A stretch of 64,000 nucleotides of DNA from Pinibacter sp031553495 (GCA_031553495.1 JAVBLN010000007.1:186001-250000); one strand, 5' to 3'. Counted from the stretch's first letter, positions 28,237 through 36,721 are shown. Notes: a model not told the origin generated them from the sequence alone. A program made the numbers and translations.

Positions 28237-28349
28237 AGCAGCGCAATGTTTATTTTAAGAGAAAAAAATATTACTCAATAGTTTATAATAGCAATACGTT
28301 TGTTTTGGTTACTTGTGTGTAAAGACAAGCTTACTTTCATTGGCAGACT

Positions 28350-28357
28350 ACAAATAT
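28350..28357 (-). promoter_or_regulatory. Perfect -7 box upstream of gltB
   Basis: On the minus strand it reads TATATTTG, an exact TAnnTTTG, about 115 nt before the gltB start. A well-spaced TTTG (-33) is not evident; the nearest is TTTA with a short spacer. It is a candidate only. Confidence 0.35.
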
Positions 28358-28550
28358 AATTCACTTATTTCACTAAATTGTTTGATGGCCTATATTTTTA
28401 TATCCAAATTGTTCGCATTAATTTAACTTTTTAGAAAAATAATTGATTTTTCTTCAAACTTCGTTGGCTGGTTGGTATACTGTATTTTTTCAGGGTAAAA
28501 TCCCTTCTAAACATATACTTCGGGCGGGTTTTATTGTGCGATTTTTTTTG

Positions 28551-28620
28551 GGTAACCGGCGGTAGTGCTACTATTAAGCATCGTTGTGTCACTCACTTGT
28601 ACGGTAGTAATGCTATTCAT
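28551..28620 (-). repeat. Main intergenic repeat, reverse copy 7
   Basis: T-tract, GGTAACCGGCGGTAGTGCTA, CTATTAAGCATC, core GTTGTGTCACTCACTTGTAC, end GGTAGTAATGCTATTC. It is one of the best-conserved copies. Confidence 0.93.
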
Positions 28621-28780
28621 CTTTTTTTAACCACAAGGAGCACAAAAGTTTTTCACAAGGGGCACAAAGCATCGTCGAGCTTGGTGTAGGGGGTTTCGTG
28701 TATGGTTATAATTTGTGAAATTTACTTTTCCAATATTTTTTCATCATACAGCTTTCAACTTTCAACTGTTTTGCCCACTA

Positions 28781-30037
28781 CTACACCAGGTAGCTAAACA
28801 GGTTATCATGTTTATTCAACTCCGTATAATCAATCTTTTGTTCATTCATTCTTTGCAATAGCGATTCATAATCTTCTTTCTTCTGTAATTCAATGCCCAC
28901 AAGAGCCGGACCGCTTTCCTTATTGGTTTTTTGCATGTACTCAAAACGTGTAATATCATCGGTTGGGCCTAATACTTTATTCAGAAACTCACGCAAAGCG
29001 CCGGGCTTTTGCACAAAGCGAATGAGGAAATAATGCTTTAAACCTTCATACTGCAAAGAACGTTCTTTTATCTCCGGCATACGGTCGATATCATTGTTGC
29101 TGCCACTTACAATACACACCACATTCTTTCCTTTTACCTGATCCGCGTAATCATCTAAAGCAGCGATGGACAAAGCCCCTGCGGGTTCAGCTACAATGGC
29201 ATCTTCATTATATAACCTTAATATAGTAGAGCAAACTTTCCCTTCGGGAATAAGCAGCATATCATCCAGCACTTCTTTACAAATGCTGAAAGTAATATCT
29301 CCTACGCGTTTTACGGCAGCGCCATCCACAAAGGCATCAATTTTACTGAGCGTAACAGGATGCCCGGCTGTTAGCGCTTCCTTCATAGATGGTGCTCCTT
29401 CCGGCTCAATGCCAATCACTTTAGTATGCGGGGAATAGGTTTTGAAATAACTTCCTATGCCTGATGCACAACCTCCGCCACCTACAGGTATGAACACAAA
29501 ATCAACATTGGGTAAATCTTCCAGCACTTCTACCGCCACAGTTCCCTGGCCTTCTATAATGCGGTAATCATCGAACGGTGGAATGAAAGTCATTCCTTTT
29601 TCTTCAGTAAACTTTTTTGCCGCTACCGCGCAATCGTCAAATGTGTCGCCAACAAGCCTGATCTCAATATTGTCTTCGCCAAACATTTTCGTTTGATTCA
29701 CTTTTTGGCGTGGGGTAACAATGGGCATAAACACCACGCCTTTTATATTTAGTTTTTTACAGCTAAATGCGAAGCCCTGCGCATGGTTGCCCGCACTGGC
29801 CGTTGTTATGCCTTTTTCCAATTGTTCTTTTGGCAACTGGCTTAGCATATTGTAAGCGCCGCGTATTTTATACGACCGAACAATTTGAAGATCTTCCCGT
29901 TTCAGGTATACATTGGCGTTATACCTGCGCGACAAATTTTGATTCAGCATCAATGGTGTTTTTGTTACAACTTTTTTCAGCCTGAATGCCGCATCGTGAA
30001 AATTAAATTTGGGTTTAGTATGTGTGTCTGTGTTCAT
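28781..30037 (-). CDS. ilvA: Threonine dehydratase (threonine ammonia-lyase), biosynthetic
   Basis: A 418-residue PLP enzyme that turns threonine into 2-oxobutanoate, the first step to isoleucine. The PLP lysine is in KREDLQIVRSYKIRGAY near residue 60; the substrate loop AGNHAQGFA and the glycine-rich PVGGGGCASGI phosphate-binding loop are present. A single ACT-like regulatory domain occupies about 330-418 (HYFLIRFVQKPGALREFLNK). That matches the short one-domain form rather than the two-domain enteric IlvA. It lies in line with ilvC, ilvN, ilvB and ilvD, so it is probably under the same attenuator. Confidence 0.95.
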   Translation of the reverse strand: MNTDTHTKPKFNFHDAAFRLKKVVTKTPLMLNQNLSRRYNANVYLKREDLQIVRSYKIRGAYNMLSQLPKEQLEKGITTASAGNHAQGFAFSCKKLNIKGVVFMPIVTPRQKVNQTKMFGEDNIEIRLVGDTFDDCAVAAKKFTEEKGMTFIPPFDDYRIIEGQGTVAVEVLEDLPNVDFVFIPVGGGGCASGIGSYFKTYSPHTKVIGIEPEGAPSMKEALTAGHPVTLSKIDAFVDGAAVKRVGDITFSICKEVLDDMLLIPEGKVCSTILRLYNEDAIVAEPAGALSIAALDDYADQVKGKNVVCIVSGSNNDIDRMPEIKERSLQYEGLKHYFLIRFVQKPGALREFLNKVLGPTDDITRFEYMQKTNKESGPALVGIELQKKEDYESLLQRMNEQKIDYTELNKHDNLFSYLV

Positions 30038-30040
30038 GTT

Positions 30041-30077
30041 TGTGAGTTATGAGTGATGAGTTATGAGTGATGAGTTT
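30041..30077. repeat. Short TGAGTTATGAGTGA tandem words
   Basis: The words GTGAGTTATGAGTGATGAG repeat twice just upstream of the ilvA start. They are a degenerate form of the TTTGAGT heptamer arrays seen elsewhere. Confidence 0.7.
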
Positions 30078-30086
30078 TTGCTACGT

Positions 30087-30121
30087 TTTCAACAGTCCTG
30101 AATAATTCAGGACTGTTGAAA
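30087..30121. repeat. Perfect long palindrome upstream of ilvA
   Basis: TTTCAACAGTCCTGAA and TTCAGGACTGTTGAAA are exact inverse complements around a three-base centre, giving a hairpin of about 16 bp on either strand. No T-run follows closely on the minus strand, so it is not a plain terminator. Like the hairpins at 40262 and 44690 it lies 30-70 nt before a forward main repeat. Confidence 0.85.
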
Positions 30122-30165
30122 CATATACTATAAGGTGTTTGAATTTGATTATGACTGTTTCACCT

Positions 30166-30234
30166 TGCTGAAAAGAATTACTTCAGTACAAGTGAGTGAC
30201 ACAACGATGCATAATAGTAGCAATACTGCCGGTC
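30166..30234 (+). repeat. Main intergenic repeat, forward copy 8
   Basis: GCTGAAAAGAATTACTTCAG, then TACAAGTGAGTGACACAACG, ATGCATAATAGTAGCAATAC and TGCCGG, with an A-rich end. Confidence 0.88.
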
Positions 30235-30274
30235 CACAAAAACAAACCATAATATTCCGTTGCCGAAAGTATGA

Positions 30275-30308
30275 GAACTCAAAACTCAAAACCCAAAACT
30301 CAAAACCT
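30275..30308. repeat. Heptamer ACTCAAA array
   Basis: About four ACTCAAA/ACCCAAA units end at the ilvC stop codon region, in the ilvA-ilvC gap. Confidence 0.85.
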
Positions 30309-30310
30309 GA

Positions 30311-31360
30311 TTATTTTTGATTTTCAGGACGCAGGCTGCGCACGGCTTTTCCTGCCTGCCACATTTCGCTTTCACGAAGTTCTTTCAATTCGTCTTCCAG
30401 TCTTTCGCGATAATCGGGCAGACTGTTGCAATCTATTGAACGCTGAGATTCTTTACCTGTAGCCACGCTTTCATACAACTCTTTAAATACGGGAGCGGTG
30501 GCATCGCGAAATTTTTTCCACCAGTCCAGTGCGCCGCGTTGCGCGGTGGTAGAGCAGTTCGCATACATCCAGTCCATTCCGTTTTCGGCTACCAATGGCA
30601 TTAATGATTGTGTAAGCTCTTCCACAGTTTCGTTGAAAGCTTCAGAAGGAGAGTGGCCCTGGTCGCGCAGCACCTGGTATTGTGCCGCGAAAATGCCCTG
30701 GATGGCGCCCATCAAAGTACCGCGTTCGCCGGTAAGATCGCTGTACACTTCTTTTTTGAAATCTGTTTCAAACAGGTATCCGCTTCCTACCGCGATGCCC
30801 AATGCAAGCGCTCTGTCTTTGGCCTTGCCGGTGGCATCCTGGTATATAGCGTAACTGCTGTTCAGACCGCGGCCCTGCAGGAACAATCTGCGTAAAGAAG
30901 TGCCCGAACCTTTGGGCGCAACTAATATCACGTCAACATCTTTTGGAGGAGTGATCCCCGTTTGTTCGTTGAACGTAATGCCAAAACCATGCGAAAAATA
31001 CAATGCTTTACCGGGTGTCAAATGTTTTTTAACCGTTGGCCACAATGCTATTTGAGCGGCATCGCTGAGCAAATAGCAAATGATGGTGCCGTGTTGTATG
31101 GCATCTTCGATTTCAAACAAGGTTTTACCGGGCACAAAACCATCAGCCACCGCTTTGTCCCATGATTTGGAATTTTTGCGCTGACCAACAATTACGTTTA
31201 TACCATTGTCTTTTTGGTTTAGCGCTTGTCCGGGGCCTTGCACGCCATAGCCAATGACTGCTACGGTTTCATCCTTTAAAACTTCCTGTGCTTTTGCGAG
31301 AGGAAATTCTTCCCGCGTTACAACGTTTTCTTCAACGCCACCAAAATTTAATTTAGCCAT
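30311..31360 (-). CDS. ilvC: Ketol-acid reductoisomerase
   Basis: A 349-residue NADPH- and Mg-dependent enzyme that isomerises and reduces acetolactate/acetohydroxybutyrate in valine and isoleucine synthesis. The dinucleotide loop is VIGYGVQGPGQALNQKDNG near residue 35-53, followed by VIVGQRKNSKSWDKA with the phosphate-binding residues. The C-terminal knotted domain contains GERGTLMGAIQGIFAAQY. Its length is in the class I range. It sits between ilvN and ilvA; both gaps carry repeats. Confidence 0.96.
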   Translation of the reverse strand: MAKLNFGGVEENVVTREEFPLAKAQEVLKDETVAVIGYGVQGPGQALNQKDNGINVIVGQRKNSKSWDKAVADGFVPGKTLFEIEDAIQHGTIICYLLSDAAQIALWPTVKKHLTPGKALYFSHGFGITFNEQTGITPPKDVDVILVAPKGSGTSLRRLFLQGRGLNSSYAIYQDATGKAKDRALALGIAVGSGYLFETDFKKEVYSDLTGERGTLMGAIQGIFAAQYQVLRDQGHSPSEAFNETVEELTQSLMPLVAENGMDWMYANCSTTAQRGALDWWKKFRDATAPVFKELYESVATGKESQRSIDCNSLPDYRERLEDELKELRESEMWQAGKAVRSLRPENQK

Positions 31361-31781
31361 GATTGTTTTATTTGAGGTTTAACATTAGTTACCGGTTATC
31401 GGTTGTTCGTTACCGGTATATTTATATTTTAAGATTCTTTATAAATTAAGCGGGTCCGGATATTCAAAATTCAAAAATGTTCTACTGTACTACAATCAGT
31501 ATAAAATTATGCGTGATATTTTTTGTTACCGGCGGTTTTGCTACTATTAAGCATCGTTGTGTCACTCCCTTGTGCGGTAGTAATTCTATTCAGCTAGTGA
31601 AACATTCCTGCACAAATTTATACTGCGTATAGTATGGTTCAATGTAAAGTCAGAAAATGTAGCAGATCTCATTTGTAAAGTTCGACTAGTATCCGGCATT
31701 TTTCGTTTTTTACCTTGATTTTTTTTAGTTGCTGGTTTATGGTTTATGGCGATTAGCGTTTTACACGCTAACAACCAACAA
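31361..31781. other. Intergenic region between ilvC and ilvN
   Basis: The gap holds only the reverse main repeat (31527-31594) and its conserved outer tail (CAGTATAAAATTATGCGTGA at about 31497-31516). No gene or terminator was seen, so read-through from ilvN to ilvC is plausible. Confidence 0.55.
31527..31594 (-). repeat. Main intergenic repeat, reverse copy 9
   Basis: T-tract, TACCGGCGGTTTTGCTACTA, TTAAGCATC, core GTTGTGTCACTCCCTTGTGC, end GGTAGTAATTCTATTCAGC. The tail beyond the T-tract matches the outer tail of the copy at 34391 in inverse orientation. Confidence 0.92.
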
Positions 31782-32372
31782 CTACATTGAGAACACTTCA
31801 TCCTGTTTATCCAGGAATTCGTTTTCAATCACTTCTTCGCCCGGCTCCTGCTCTTCAAATTCTTTCAGTTTTTCGTGAAAACCTTTGCTGGCTTTAATGA
31901 TGGCGATTCTTGCACTGCGCACGAATTCGATAAGCCCATAAGGTTCCAGAGCTTTGATCAAACCTTCTAGTTCTTCCCGGTGGCCGGTTGTTTCAAACAC
32001 GGTATAATCTTTTCGGATCACTACCGCACGGGCTCCGTATTTGTGTAAGAGTCTTTCCACTTTTGCTTTTTCGGCTATTACATCCGTCGGCACTTTGTAC
32101 AAAGCCATTTCCTGCCACACGAGTTCGTCCTCAGTATTGTAATAAGCTTTTAAAACTTCCACCTGTTTTTCAATCTGGCGTACTAGTTTTTTTACCACTT
32201 CTTCAATTTCGGTAATAACGATGGTAAACCTGTGCACACTTTCCACCTCGCTGGGAGAAGTGTTCAGGCTTTCAACATTTATTTTCCTTCTCGAAAACAT
32301 GATGGCAATGCGGTTCAGCAAACCAACCTGGTTTTCTGTATATACTGTTATGGTGAATTCTTGTTTTGACAT
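31782..32372 (-). CDS. ilvN: Acetolactate synthase small (regulatory) subunit
   Basis: A 196-residue regulatory subunit that binds valine and stimulates the catalytic subunit. The N-terminal ACT domain covers about residues 5-78 (ITVYTENQVGLLNRIAIMFS, RRKINVESLNTSPSE). The C-terminal domain follows at about 85-165 (VIRKDYTVFETTGHREELEG, LIKALEPYG). The acidic tail is longer than usual. It lies 141 nt downstream of ilvB with a repeat in between. Confidence 0.93.
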   Translation of the reverse strand: MSKQEFTITVYTENQVGLLNRIAIMFSRRKINVESLNTSPSEVESVHRFTIVITEIEEVVKKLVRQIEKQVEVLKAYYNTEDELVWQEMALYKVPTDVIAEKAKVERLLHKYGARAVVIRKDYTVFETTGHREELEGLIKALEPYGLIEFVRSARIAIIKASKGFHEKLKEFEEQEPGEEVIENEFLDKQDEVFSM

Positions 32373-32390
32373 GGCTGTTTTGTTTTGTTA

Positions 32391-32503
32391 GCACACATAT
32401 GACACGGATTGGACAAATTTTTACTGATCTTTTTCTTTTGACTGATTGCATTCGATCTTTTAAAAATCCGCGTACATCAGTCTGATCTGTGTTATCTGTG
32501 GCC
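32391..32503. repeat. Inverted-repeat element (CACAGATGACAC type), imperfect copy
   Basis: GCACACATATGACACGGATT at one end and CTGATCTGTGTTATCTGTGG at the other are imperfect inverse complements. The element resembles the better one at 37902-38013 and fills the ilvB-ilvN gap. Confidence 0.75.
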
Positions 32504-32513
32504 AATATATTCT

Positions 32514-34271
32514 TTATTTCAATCTTATTTCTGCAACGCTGCATCCTTGTGGTACCATTGGGAACACGTTATTTTCTTTGCCTACCATTATTTCCAGCAC
32601 ATAGGAGCCTTTGTGTTCAAGCATTTCTTTTATTGCATTTTGCAGGTCTTTTCTTTCGTTGATAGAATTTCCCGCAATGCCATAGCCTTTTGCAACTTGC
32701 ACGAAGTCGGGGCTTTTGATGTCAACAAAAGAATAACGCTTATCGTGGAACAATTGCTGCCATTGGCGTACCATTCCTAAGAACTGATTGTTTAGTATCA
32801 TGATTTTTATGTCTACTCCGCTTTGCATAATGGTGCCAAATTCCTGGATGGTCATTTGAATGCCGCCATCGCCAATAACGGCAATTACTGTTCTATTCGG
32901 CGCGCCAAATTTTGCGCCTATCGCGGCCGGTAATCCAAAGCCCATAGTGCCCAACCCGCCGGAGGTTACGTTGCTTTTAGATTGTGTGAATTTCGCATAA
33001 CGGCAGGTTACCATTTGGTGCTGACCTACGTCCGTTACAATTACCGCGTTGCCGCCTGTAAGTTCATTTATCGTTTTGATCACTTCACCCATTGTCATGA
33101 TATCCGTGGTGGGGTTCAGCTCATTATATATGACAGCTTCTTCTTCCTGTTTCGCATATTCATTGAATTTTGCAAGCCATGCCGTGTGTTCTTTTTTGTC
33201 AACCAGTTGGGTGAGCATTGGCAATGTCTCTTTACAATCGCCCCAAACAGGAACGGCTGATTTTACGTTCTTATCTATTTCCGAAGGATCAATATCAAGG
33301 TGGATTACTTTGGCTTGTTTTGCATATTTATCCAAACGTCCGGTAACGCGGTCGTCAAAGCGCATACCAATGGCGATCAATACGTCGCATTCATTTGTTA
33401 ATACATTAGGACCGTAATTGCCATGCATACCGAGCATGCCCACATTCAGCGGGTGATCTGATGGTAAGGCGCTCAGGCCAAGCACCGTCCATGCTGCGGG
33501 AATACCGGTTTTTTCAATGAATGCCCTGAATTCATTTTCTGCTTTTCCAAGGATAACGCCCTGGCCAAAAAGCACAAATGGTTTTTCTGCTGCGTTTATC
33601 AGTTTCGCGGCTTCTTCCACATATTCTTTACGTACAATAGGTTTTGGACGATAGCTGCGGATATGTTTGCATGGTGTATAACCTTCGTATTTAAATTTTT
33701 GGATCTGCGCGTTTTTAGTAATGTCGATCAATACCGGGCCCGGCCTGCCACTTCCCGCGATGTAAAACGCTTTAGCAAGTACAGATGGAATTTCGGTGGC
33801 ATCCGTAACCTGGTAGTTCCATTTGGTAACAGGCGTTGTAATATTTACCACATCTGTTTCCTGGAACGCGTCTGTACCAAGCAGGTGCGCGAATACCTGG
33901 CCTGTAATACACACAAGCGGGGTGCTGTCAATCATCGCGTCTGCCAGGCCCGTTACAAGATTGGTAGCGCCGGGGCCACTGGTGGCGAACACTACGCCTG
34001 TGCGGCCGGAGGTTCTCGCATAGCCCTGCGCCGCATGAATGCCACCTTGCTCGTGACGTACCAATATGTGTTTTAAACGATCTGTATAATCGTATAACGC
34101 GTCGTATATTGGCATTATAGCTCCGCCGGGGTAGCCGAATATGGTATCTACTCCTTCAGCAATAAAAGCTTCCAATACAGCCTGCGAACCCGAGACTTCA
34201 TCCACCTGTTTACCCGATGAATGCGGAATTACTTTCGGTGCTTTTGTTTCTAGTGTGATTAAGTTGCTCAT
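32514..34271 (-). CDS. ilvB: Acetolactate synthase large (catalytic) subunit
   Basis: A 585-residue ThDP-dependent enzyme that joins pyruvate with pyruvate or 2-oxobutanoate. The N-terminal PYR domain has YPGGAIMPIYDALYD and the activating Glu in LVRHEQGGIHAAQGYAR. The central domain follows with FGQGVILGKAE. The C-terminal PP domain carries GDGGIQMTIQEFGTIMQSG and NNQFLGMVRQWQQLFHDKRY. Length and motifs are those of the biosynthetic enzyme, and ilvN next to it confirms this. Confidence 0.96.
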   Translation of the reverse strand: MSNLITLETKAPKVIPHSSGKQVDEVSGSQAVLEAFIAEGVDTIFGYPGGAIMPIYDALYDYTDRLKHILVRHEQGGIHAAQGYARTSGRTGVVFATSGPGATNLVTGLADAMIDSTPLVCITGQVFAHLLGTDAFQETDVVNITTPVTKWNYQVTDATEIPSVLAKAFYIAGSGRPGPVLIDITKNAQIQKFKYEGYTPCKHIRSYRPKPIVRKEYVEEAAKLINAAEKPFVLFGQGVILGKAENEFRAFIEKTGIPAAWTVLGLSALPSDHPLNVGMLGMHGNYGPNVLTNECDVLIAIGMRFDDRVTGRLDKYAKQAKVIHLDIDPSEIDKNVKSAVPVWGDCKETLPMLTQLVDKKEHTAWLAKFNEYAKQEEEAVIYNELNPTTDIMTMGEVIKTINELTGGNAVIVTDVGQHQMVTCRYAKFTQSKSNVTSGGLGTMGFGLPAAIGAKFGAPNRTVIAVIGDGGIQMTIQEFGTIMQSGVDIKIMILNNQFLGMVRQWQQLFHDKRYSFVDIKSPDFVQVAKGYGIAGNSINERKDLQNAIKEMLEHKGSYVLEIMVGKENNVFPMVPQGCSVAEIRLK

Positions 34272-34520
34272 GGTTGTATTTATTTAGAGTGAATTCCAGA
34301 GTCAAAAATCAAAAGTCAAAAGGGTTGTTGATTGTATAACCGGTTTAATTATACTTTACGCCGGATGAATTTGCGCAGGAATGCTTCAGCTTGCCGAATA
34401 GCATTACTACCGCACAAGTGAGTGACACAACGATGCTTAATAGTAGCAATGCCGCCGGTATCAAAAAAAATTACTGCATGATTTCATACTGCTTTTAGTA
34501 TAATAAAACATTTTTGACTT
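34272..34520. other. Gap between ilvB and ilvD
   Basis: It holds the forward main repeat (34391-34460) with its full outer tail. No terminator is evident, so ilvD and ilvB may share a transcript. Confidence 0.5.
34391..34460 (+). repeat. Main intergenic repeat, forward copy 10
   Basis: TTGCCGAATAGCATTACTAC, CGCACAAGTGAGTGACACAA, CGATGCTTAATAGTAGCAAT and GCCGCCGGT. An A-tract and the outer tail GCATGATTTCATACTGCTTT follow to about 34505. Confidence 0.93.
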
Positions 34521-36200
34521 TTAGTTTTCGTCAGTAACGCAGCCTTCTGCCGCGGATTTTACTGATTTAGCGTATTTATATAAGAGTCCTTTAGTTGCTT
34601 TCAATGCCGGTTGTTTCCAGCCGGCTTTTCTTTTGGCGATCACTTCCTCTGCTACTTTTAGAGCGATGGTATTTTTTAGCGCGTCTATTTCTATGATGTC
34701 ATCATCTTCCACAAATGCGATAAGGCCGCCACTATAAGCTTCGGGAGTGATGTGACCGACGACGAACCCGTGCGTGCCGCCGCTAAAGCGGCCATCAGTA
34801 ATAAGCGCAACCGATTTTCCTAAACCTGCGCCTATAATGGCGGATGTGGGTTTCAGCATTTCCGGCATGCCCGGCGCGCCTTTAGGGCCGATATTTCTTA
34901 TTACCACCACATCGCCGGGGTGAACGCGGCCGCTTTGTATGCCTTCAATTAAATGATGTTCGCCATCAAACACCCTGGCTGTTCCTTCAAAACGCTCGCC
35001 TTCTTTGCCTGAAATTTTCGCGACACTTCCGCCTTCGGCCAGGTTGCCGTATAATATTTGTAAATGCCCTGTGGCCTTCAACGGATTCTCCAGCGGCATA
35101 ATGATTTTTTGTTTATCGAAATCGAGAGCAGGAACATTGGCTAGATTTTCTGCCAGTGTTTTACCGGTTACGGTTAAGCAATTGCCGTGCAGCAAATCAT
35201 TGCTCAGGAGGTATTTCATTACTGCCGGTATACCGCCATGTTCATGGAGGTCCTGCATCAGGTATTTACCGCTTGGTTTAAAATCCGCCAATACGGGAAC
35301 GCGGTTGCTGATAGCCTGAAAATCATCTTGTGTTAAATCAACTTCTACGGCTTTCGCCATTGCAATCAGGTGAAGCACCGCGTTGGTACTGCCACCCAAT
35401 ACCATGATCGTTACTATCGCGTTTTCAAATGCTTCGCGTGTCATGATATCTTTTGGCTTAATATCTTTTTCCAGCAACACGCGAATCGCTTTACCGGCGT
35501 CTTCGCATTCTTTTCTTTTTTCTTCGCTGAGTGCCGGGTTAGAAGAAGAATAGGGCAAGCTCATACCCAGCGCTTCAATAGCCGCGGCCATTGTGTTAGC
35601 GGTGTACATGCCGCCACAGGCGCCGGCGCCGGGGCAGGAGTGCTTTACAATACCTTTAAAATCTTCCTCGCACAATGTGCCCGCAATTTTTTGTCCCAAC
35701 GCTTCAAATGCAGATACGATGTTTAAATCGCGGCCTTTATAATGACCCGGAGCGATGGTGCCGCCGTACACCATAATAGCAGGACGATTCAGCCGACCCA
35801 TAGCTATTAATGAACCGGGCATGTTTTTATCGCAGCCGGGAATGGTAATGAGGCCGTCATAATACTGCGCGCCGCACACCGCTTCAATAGAATCTGCGAT
35901 AACATCGCGGCTCACCAATGAATAACGCATACCGTCTGTACCATTACTCATGCCATCGCTTACGCCAATGGTATTGAACACAAGGCCCACAAGATCATTG
36001 CTGTTTACGCCCTGCTTAACGACCTTTGCCAGATCGTTCAGGTGCATATTACACGGGTTGCCGTCAAAACCCATACTGGCAATGCCCACCTGCGCTTTTT
36101 GAAAATCTTCTTCTTTAAAGCCAATAGCATATAATTGTGCTTGTGCCGCGGGTTGCGTTTCGTCTTGTGTTAGTGTTTTCGAGTATTTGTTAAGTTCCAT
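34521..36200 (-). CDS. ilvD: Dihydroxy-acid dehydratase
   Basis: A 559-residue iron-sulfur enzyme that dehydrates dihydroxy acids to the 2-keto acids of valine and isoleucine. Cluster cysteines are visible in GCDKNMPGSLIAMGRL and HSCPGAGACGGMYTANTM; the C-terminal domain has TDGRFSGGTHGFVVGHITPE. Full length. It is the first structural gene after the leader peptide and terminator at 36386-36535, so its transcription is expected to depend on attenuation. The leader from the terminator to the start codon is about 185 nt and contains a repeat. Confidence 0.96.
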   Translation of the reverse strand: MELNKYSKTLTQDETQPAAQAQLYAIGFKEEDFQKAQVGIASMGFDGNPCNMHLNDLAKVVKQGVNSNDLVGLVFNTIGVSDGMSNGTDGMRYSLVSRDVIADSIEAVCGAQYYDGLITIPGCDKNMPGSLIAMGRLNRPAIMVYGGTIAPGHYKGRDLNIVSAFEALGQKIAGTLCEEDFKGIVKHSCPGAGACGGMYTANTMAAAIEALGMSLPYSSSNPALSEEKRKECEDAGKAIRVLLEKDIKPKDIMTREAFENAIVTIMVLGGSTNAVLHLIAMAKAVEVDLTQDDFQAISNRVPVLADFKPSGKYLMQDLHEHGGIPAVMKYLLSNDLLHGNCLTVTGKTLAENLANVPALDFDKQKIIMPLENPLKATGHLQILYGNLAEGGSVAKISGKEGERFEGTARVFDGEHHLIEGIQSGRVHPGDVVVIRNIGPKGAPGMPEMLKPTSAIIGAGLGKSVALITDGRFSGGTHGFVVGHITPEAYSGGLIAFVEDDDIIEIDALKNTIALKVAEEVIAKRKAGWKQPALKATKGLLYKYAKSVKSAAEGCVTDEN

Positions 36201-36255
36201 GATTGAGCCGTTGATTTATGTTTTTATATGACGTTTAGAATTACAGTTTTTTTGT

Positions 36256-36370
36256 TTCACACAAGGAAAAATAACAAAGGATGCAAAGTTTTTTTATGCA
36301 AATCAGAGAGACATTCTTTAAAGAATAATCCTTGTGCCTTGGCTTCTCTTCTTTGCGTCTTTGCGTGAAA
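36256..36370. repeat. CACAAGG / CTTTGCG word pair in the ilvD leader
   Basis: TTTCACACAAGGAAAAATAA and CTTTGCGTCTTTGCGTGAAA can pair in part. This kind of word (CACAAAGGAcACAAAG) is widespread between genes in Bacteroidota. Here it lies between the attenuator and the ilvD start. Confidence 0.6.
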
Positions 36371-36385
36371 TGCCCATAAAAGCAA

Positions 36386-36413
36386 AAGACCCGCCTTTTT
36401 GGAGGCGGGTCTT
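36386..36413 (-). terminator. Attenuator terminator upstream of ilvD
   Basis: On the minus strand AAGACCCGCC and GGCGGGTCTT form a 10-bp GC-rich stem around TCCAAAAA, followed by TTTTGCTTTT-type U-rich sequence. It lies 20 nt after the stop of the Ile/Val-rich leader frame and about 185 nt before ilvD. The upstream arm (CCGCCTCC) can pair instead with GGAGGTGG in the leader frame at 36447-36454, which would block the terminator. Confidence 0.88.
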
Positions 36414-36433
36414 AATATATTGCATTACTTACT

Positions 36434-36535
36434 TTATACTTGAATACCACCTCCGTTCATTACAGGAATAATAATGACTACCACAATAATAATTGCGATT
36501 CCGATAAAGACATTATGTATGCTGCTTTGTAACAT
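36434..36535 (-). CDS. Ile/Val-rich leader peptide for ilv attenuation
   Basis: A 33-codon frame from ATG at 36535 to TAA at 36434. It holds 10 Ile and 6 Val codons, with the run GIAIIIVVVIIIPVMNGGG. This closely recalls the enteric ilv leader, which contains VVVIIIPP. The GGA GGT GG at the end of the frame can form eight pairs with CCGCCTCC in the 5' arm of the terminator that follows. A ribosome stalled at the Ile/Val run would free that segment and allow antitermination; a ribosome reaching the stop would cover it and let the terminator form. Too short to have its own enzymatic role. Seen directly: frame, codons, pairing; the mechanism is inferred. Confidence 0.85.
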   Translation of the reverse strand: MLQSSIHNVFIGIAIIIVVVIIIPVMNGGGIQV

Positions 36536-36552
36536 GAAGTGTGTTATGAAAG

Positions 36553-36583
36553 CGAATATACGATTGCCTGTTTATAAAACAAA
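36553..36583 (-). promoter_or_regulatory. Promoter of the ilv leader and ilvDBNCA genes
   Basis: On the minus strand TTTG (36583-36580), a 19-nt spacer, and TATATTCG (36560-36553), one mismatch from TAnnTTTG. The spacing is ideal. The predicted start near 36546 leaves about 10 nt before the leader-peptide ATG, as is usual for attenuation leaders. Confidence 0.7.
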
Positions 36584-36590
36584 GAACTTT

Positions 36591-36637
36591 TTTGAGTTTT
36601 GAGTTTTGAGTTTTGAGTGATGAGTTTTGAGTTTTTT
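36591..36637. repeat. Heptamer TTTGAGT array, left half of an inverted pair
   Basis: About six tandem TTTGAGT units. With the inverse array at 36688-36721 it can form a long AT-rich stem directly after the leuB stop codon; it may help end leuB transcription. Confidence 0.85.
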
Positions 36638-36687
36638 GCTTTAACCGCAACCAGTCCTTATAAAAGAAAACATTTAAACAGAGGACA

Positions 36688-36721
36688 AAAACTCAAAACT
36701 CATCACTCAACACTCAAAACT
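36688..36721. repeat. Heptamer ACTCAAA array, right half of an inverted pair
   Basis: ACTCAAAACTCATCACTCAA and further units, ending at the leuB stop codon. It is the inverse of 36591-36637. Confidence 0.85.

Larger units (their letters stand above)
28237..28780. other. Intergenic region between gltB and ilvA
   Basis: No gene. It holds a possible gltB promoter box (28350-28357), a reverse main repeat (28551-28620), and a CACAAGGnGCACAAA-type word pair (28630-28672) of a kind common in Bacteroidota intergenic DNA. ilvA ends at 28781 on the same strand; no strong hairpin terminator was seen after it. Confidence 0.6.

Noticed and set aside
30135..30320. A 61-codon plus-strand frame before ilvC
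   Set aside because: It runs through the main repeat and heptamer array and codes for the same SVQVSDTTM peptide as the copy near gltD.
36434..36535. The small Ile/Val-rich frame as a membrane microprotein
   Set aside because: It is hydrophobic enough for one membrane helix, but its place between promoter and terminator before ilvD, and its codon choice, fit a leader peptide better.
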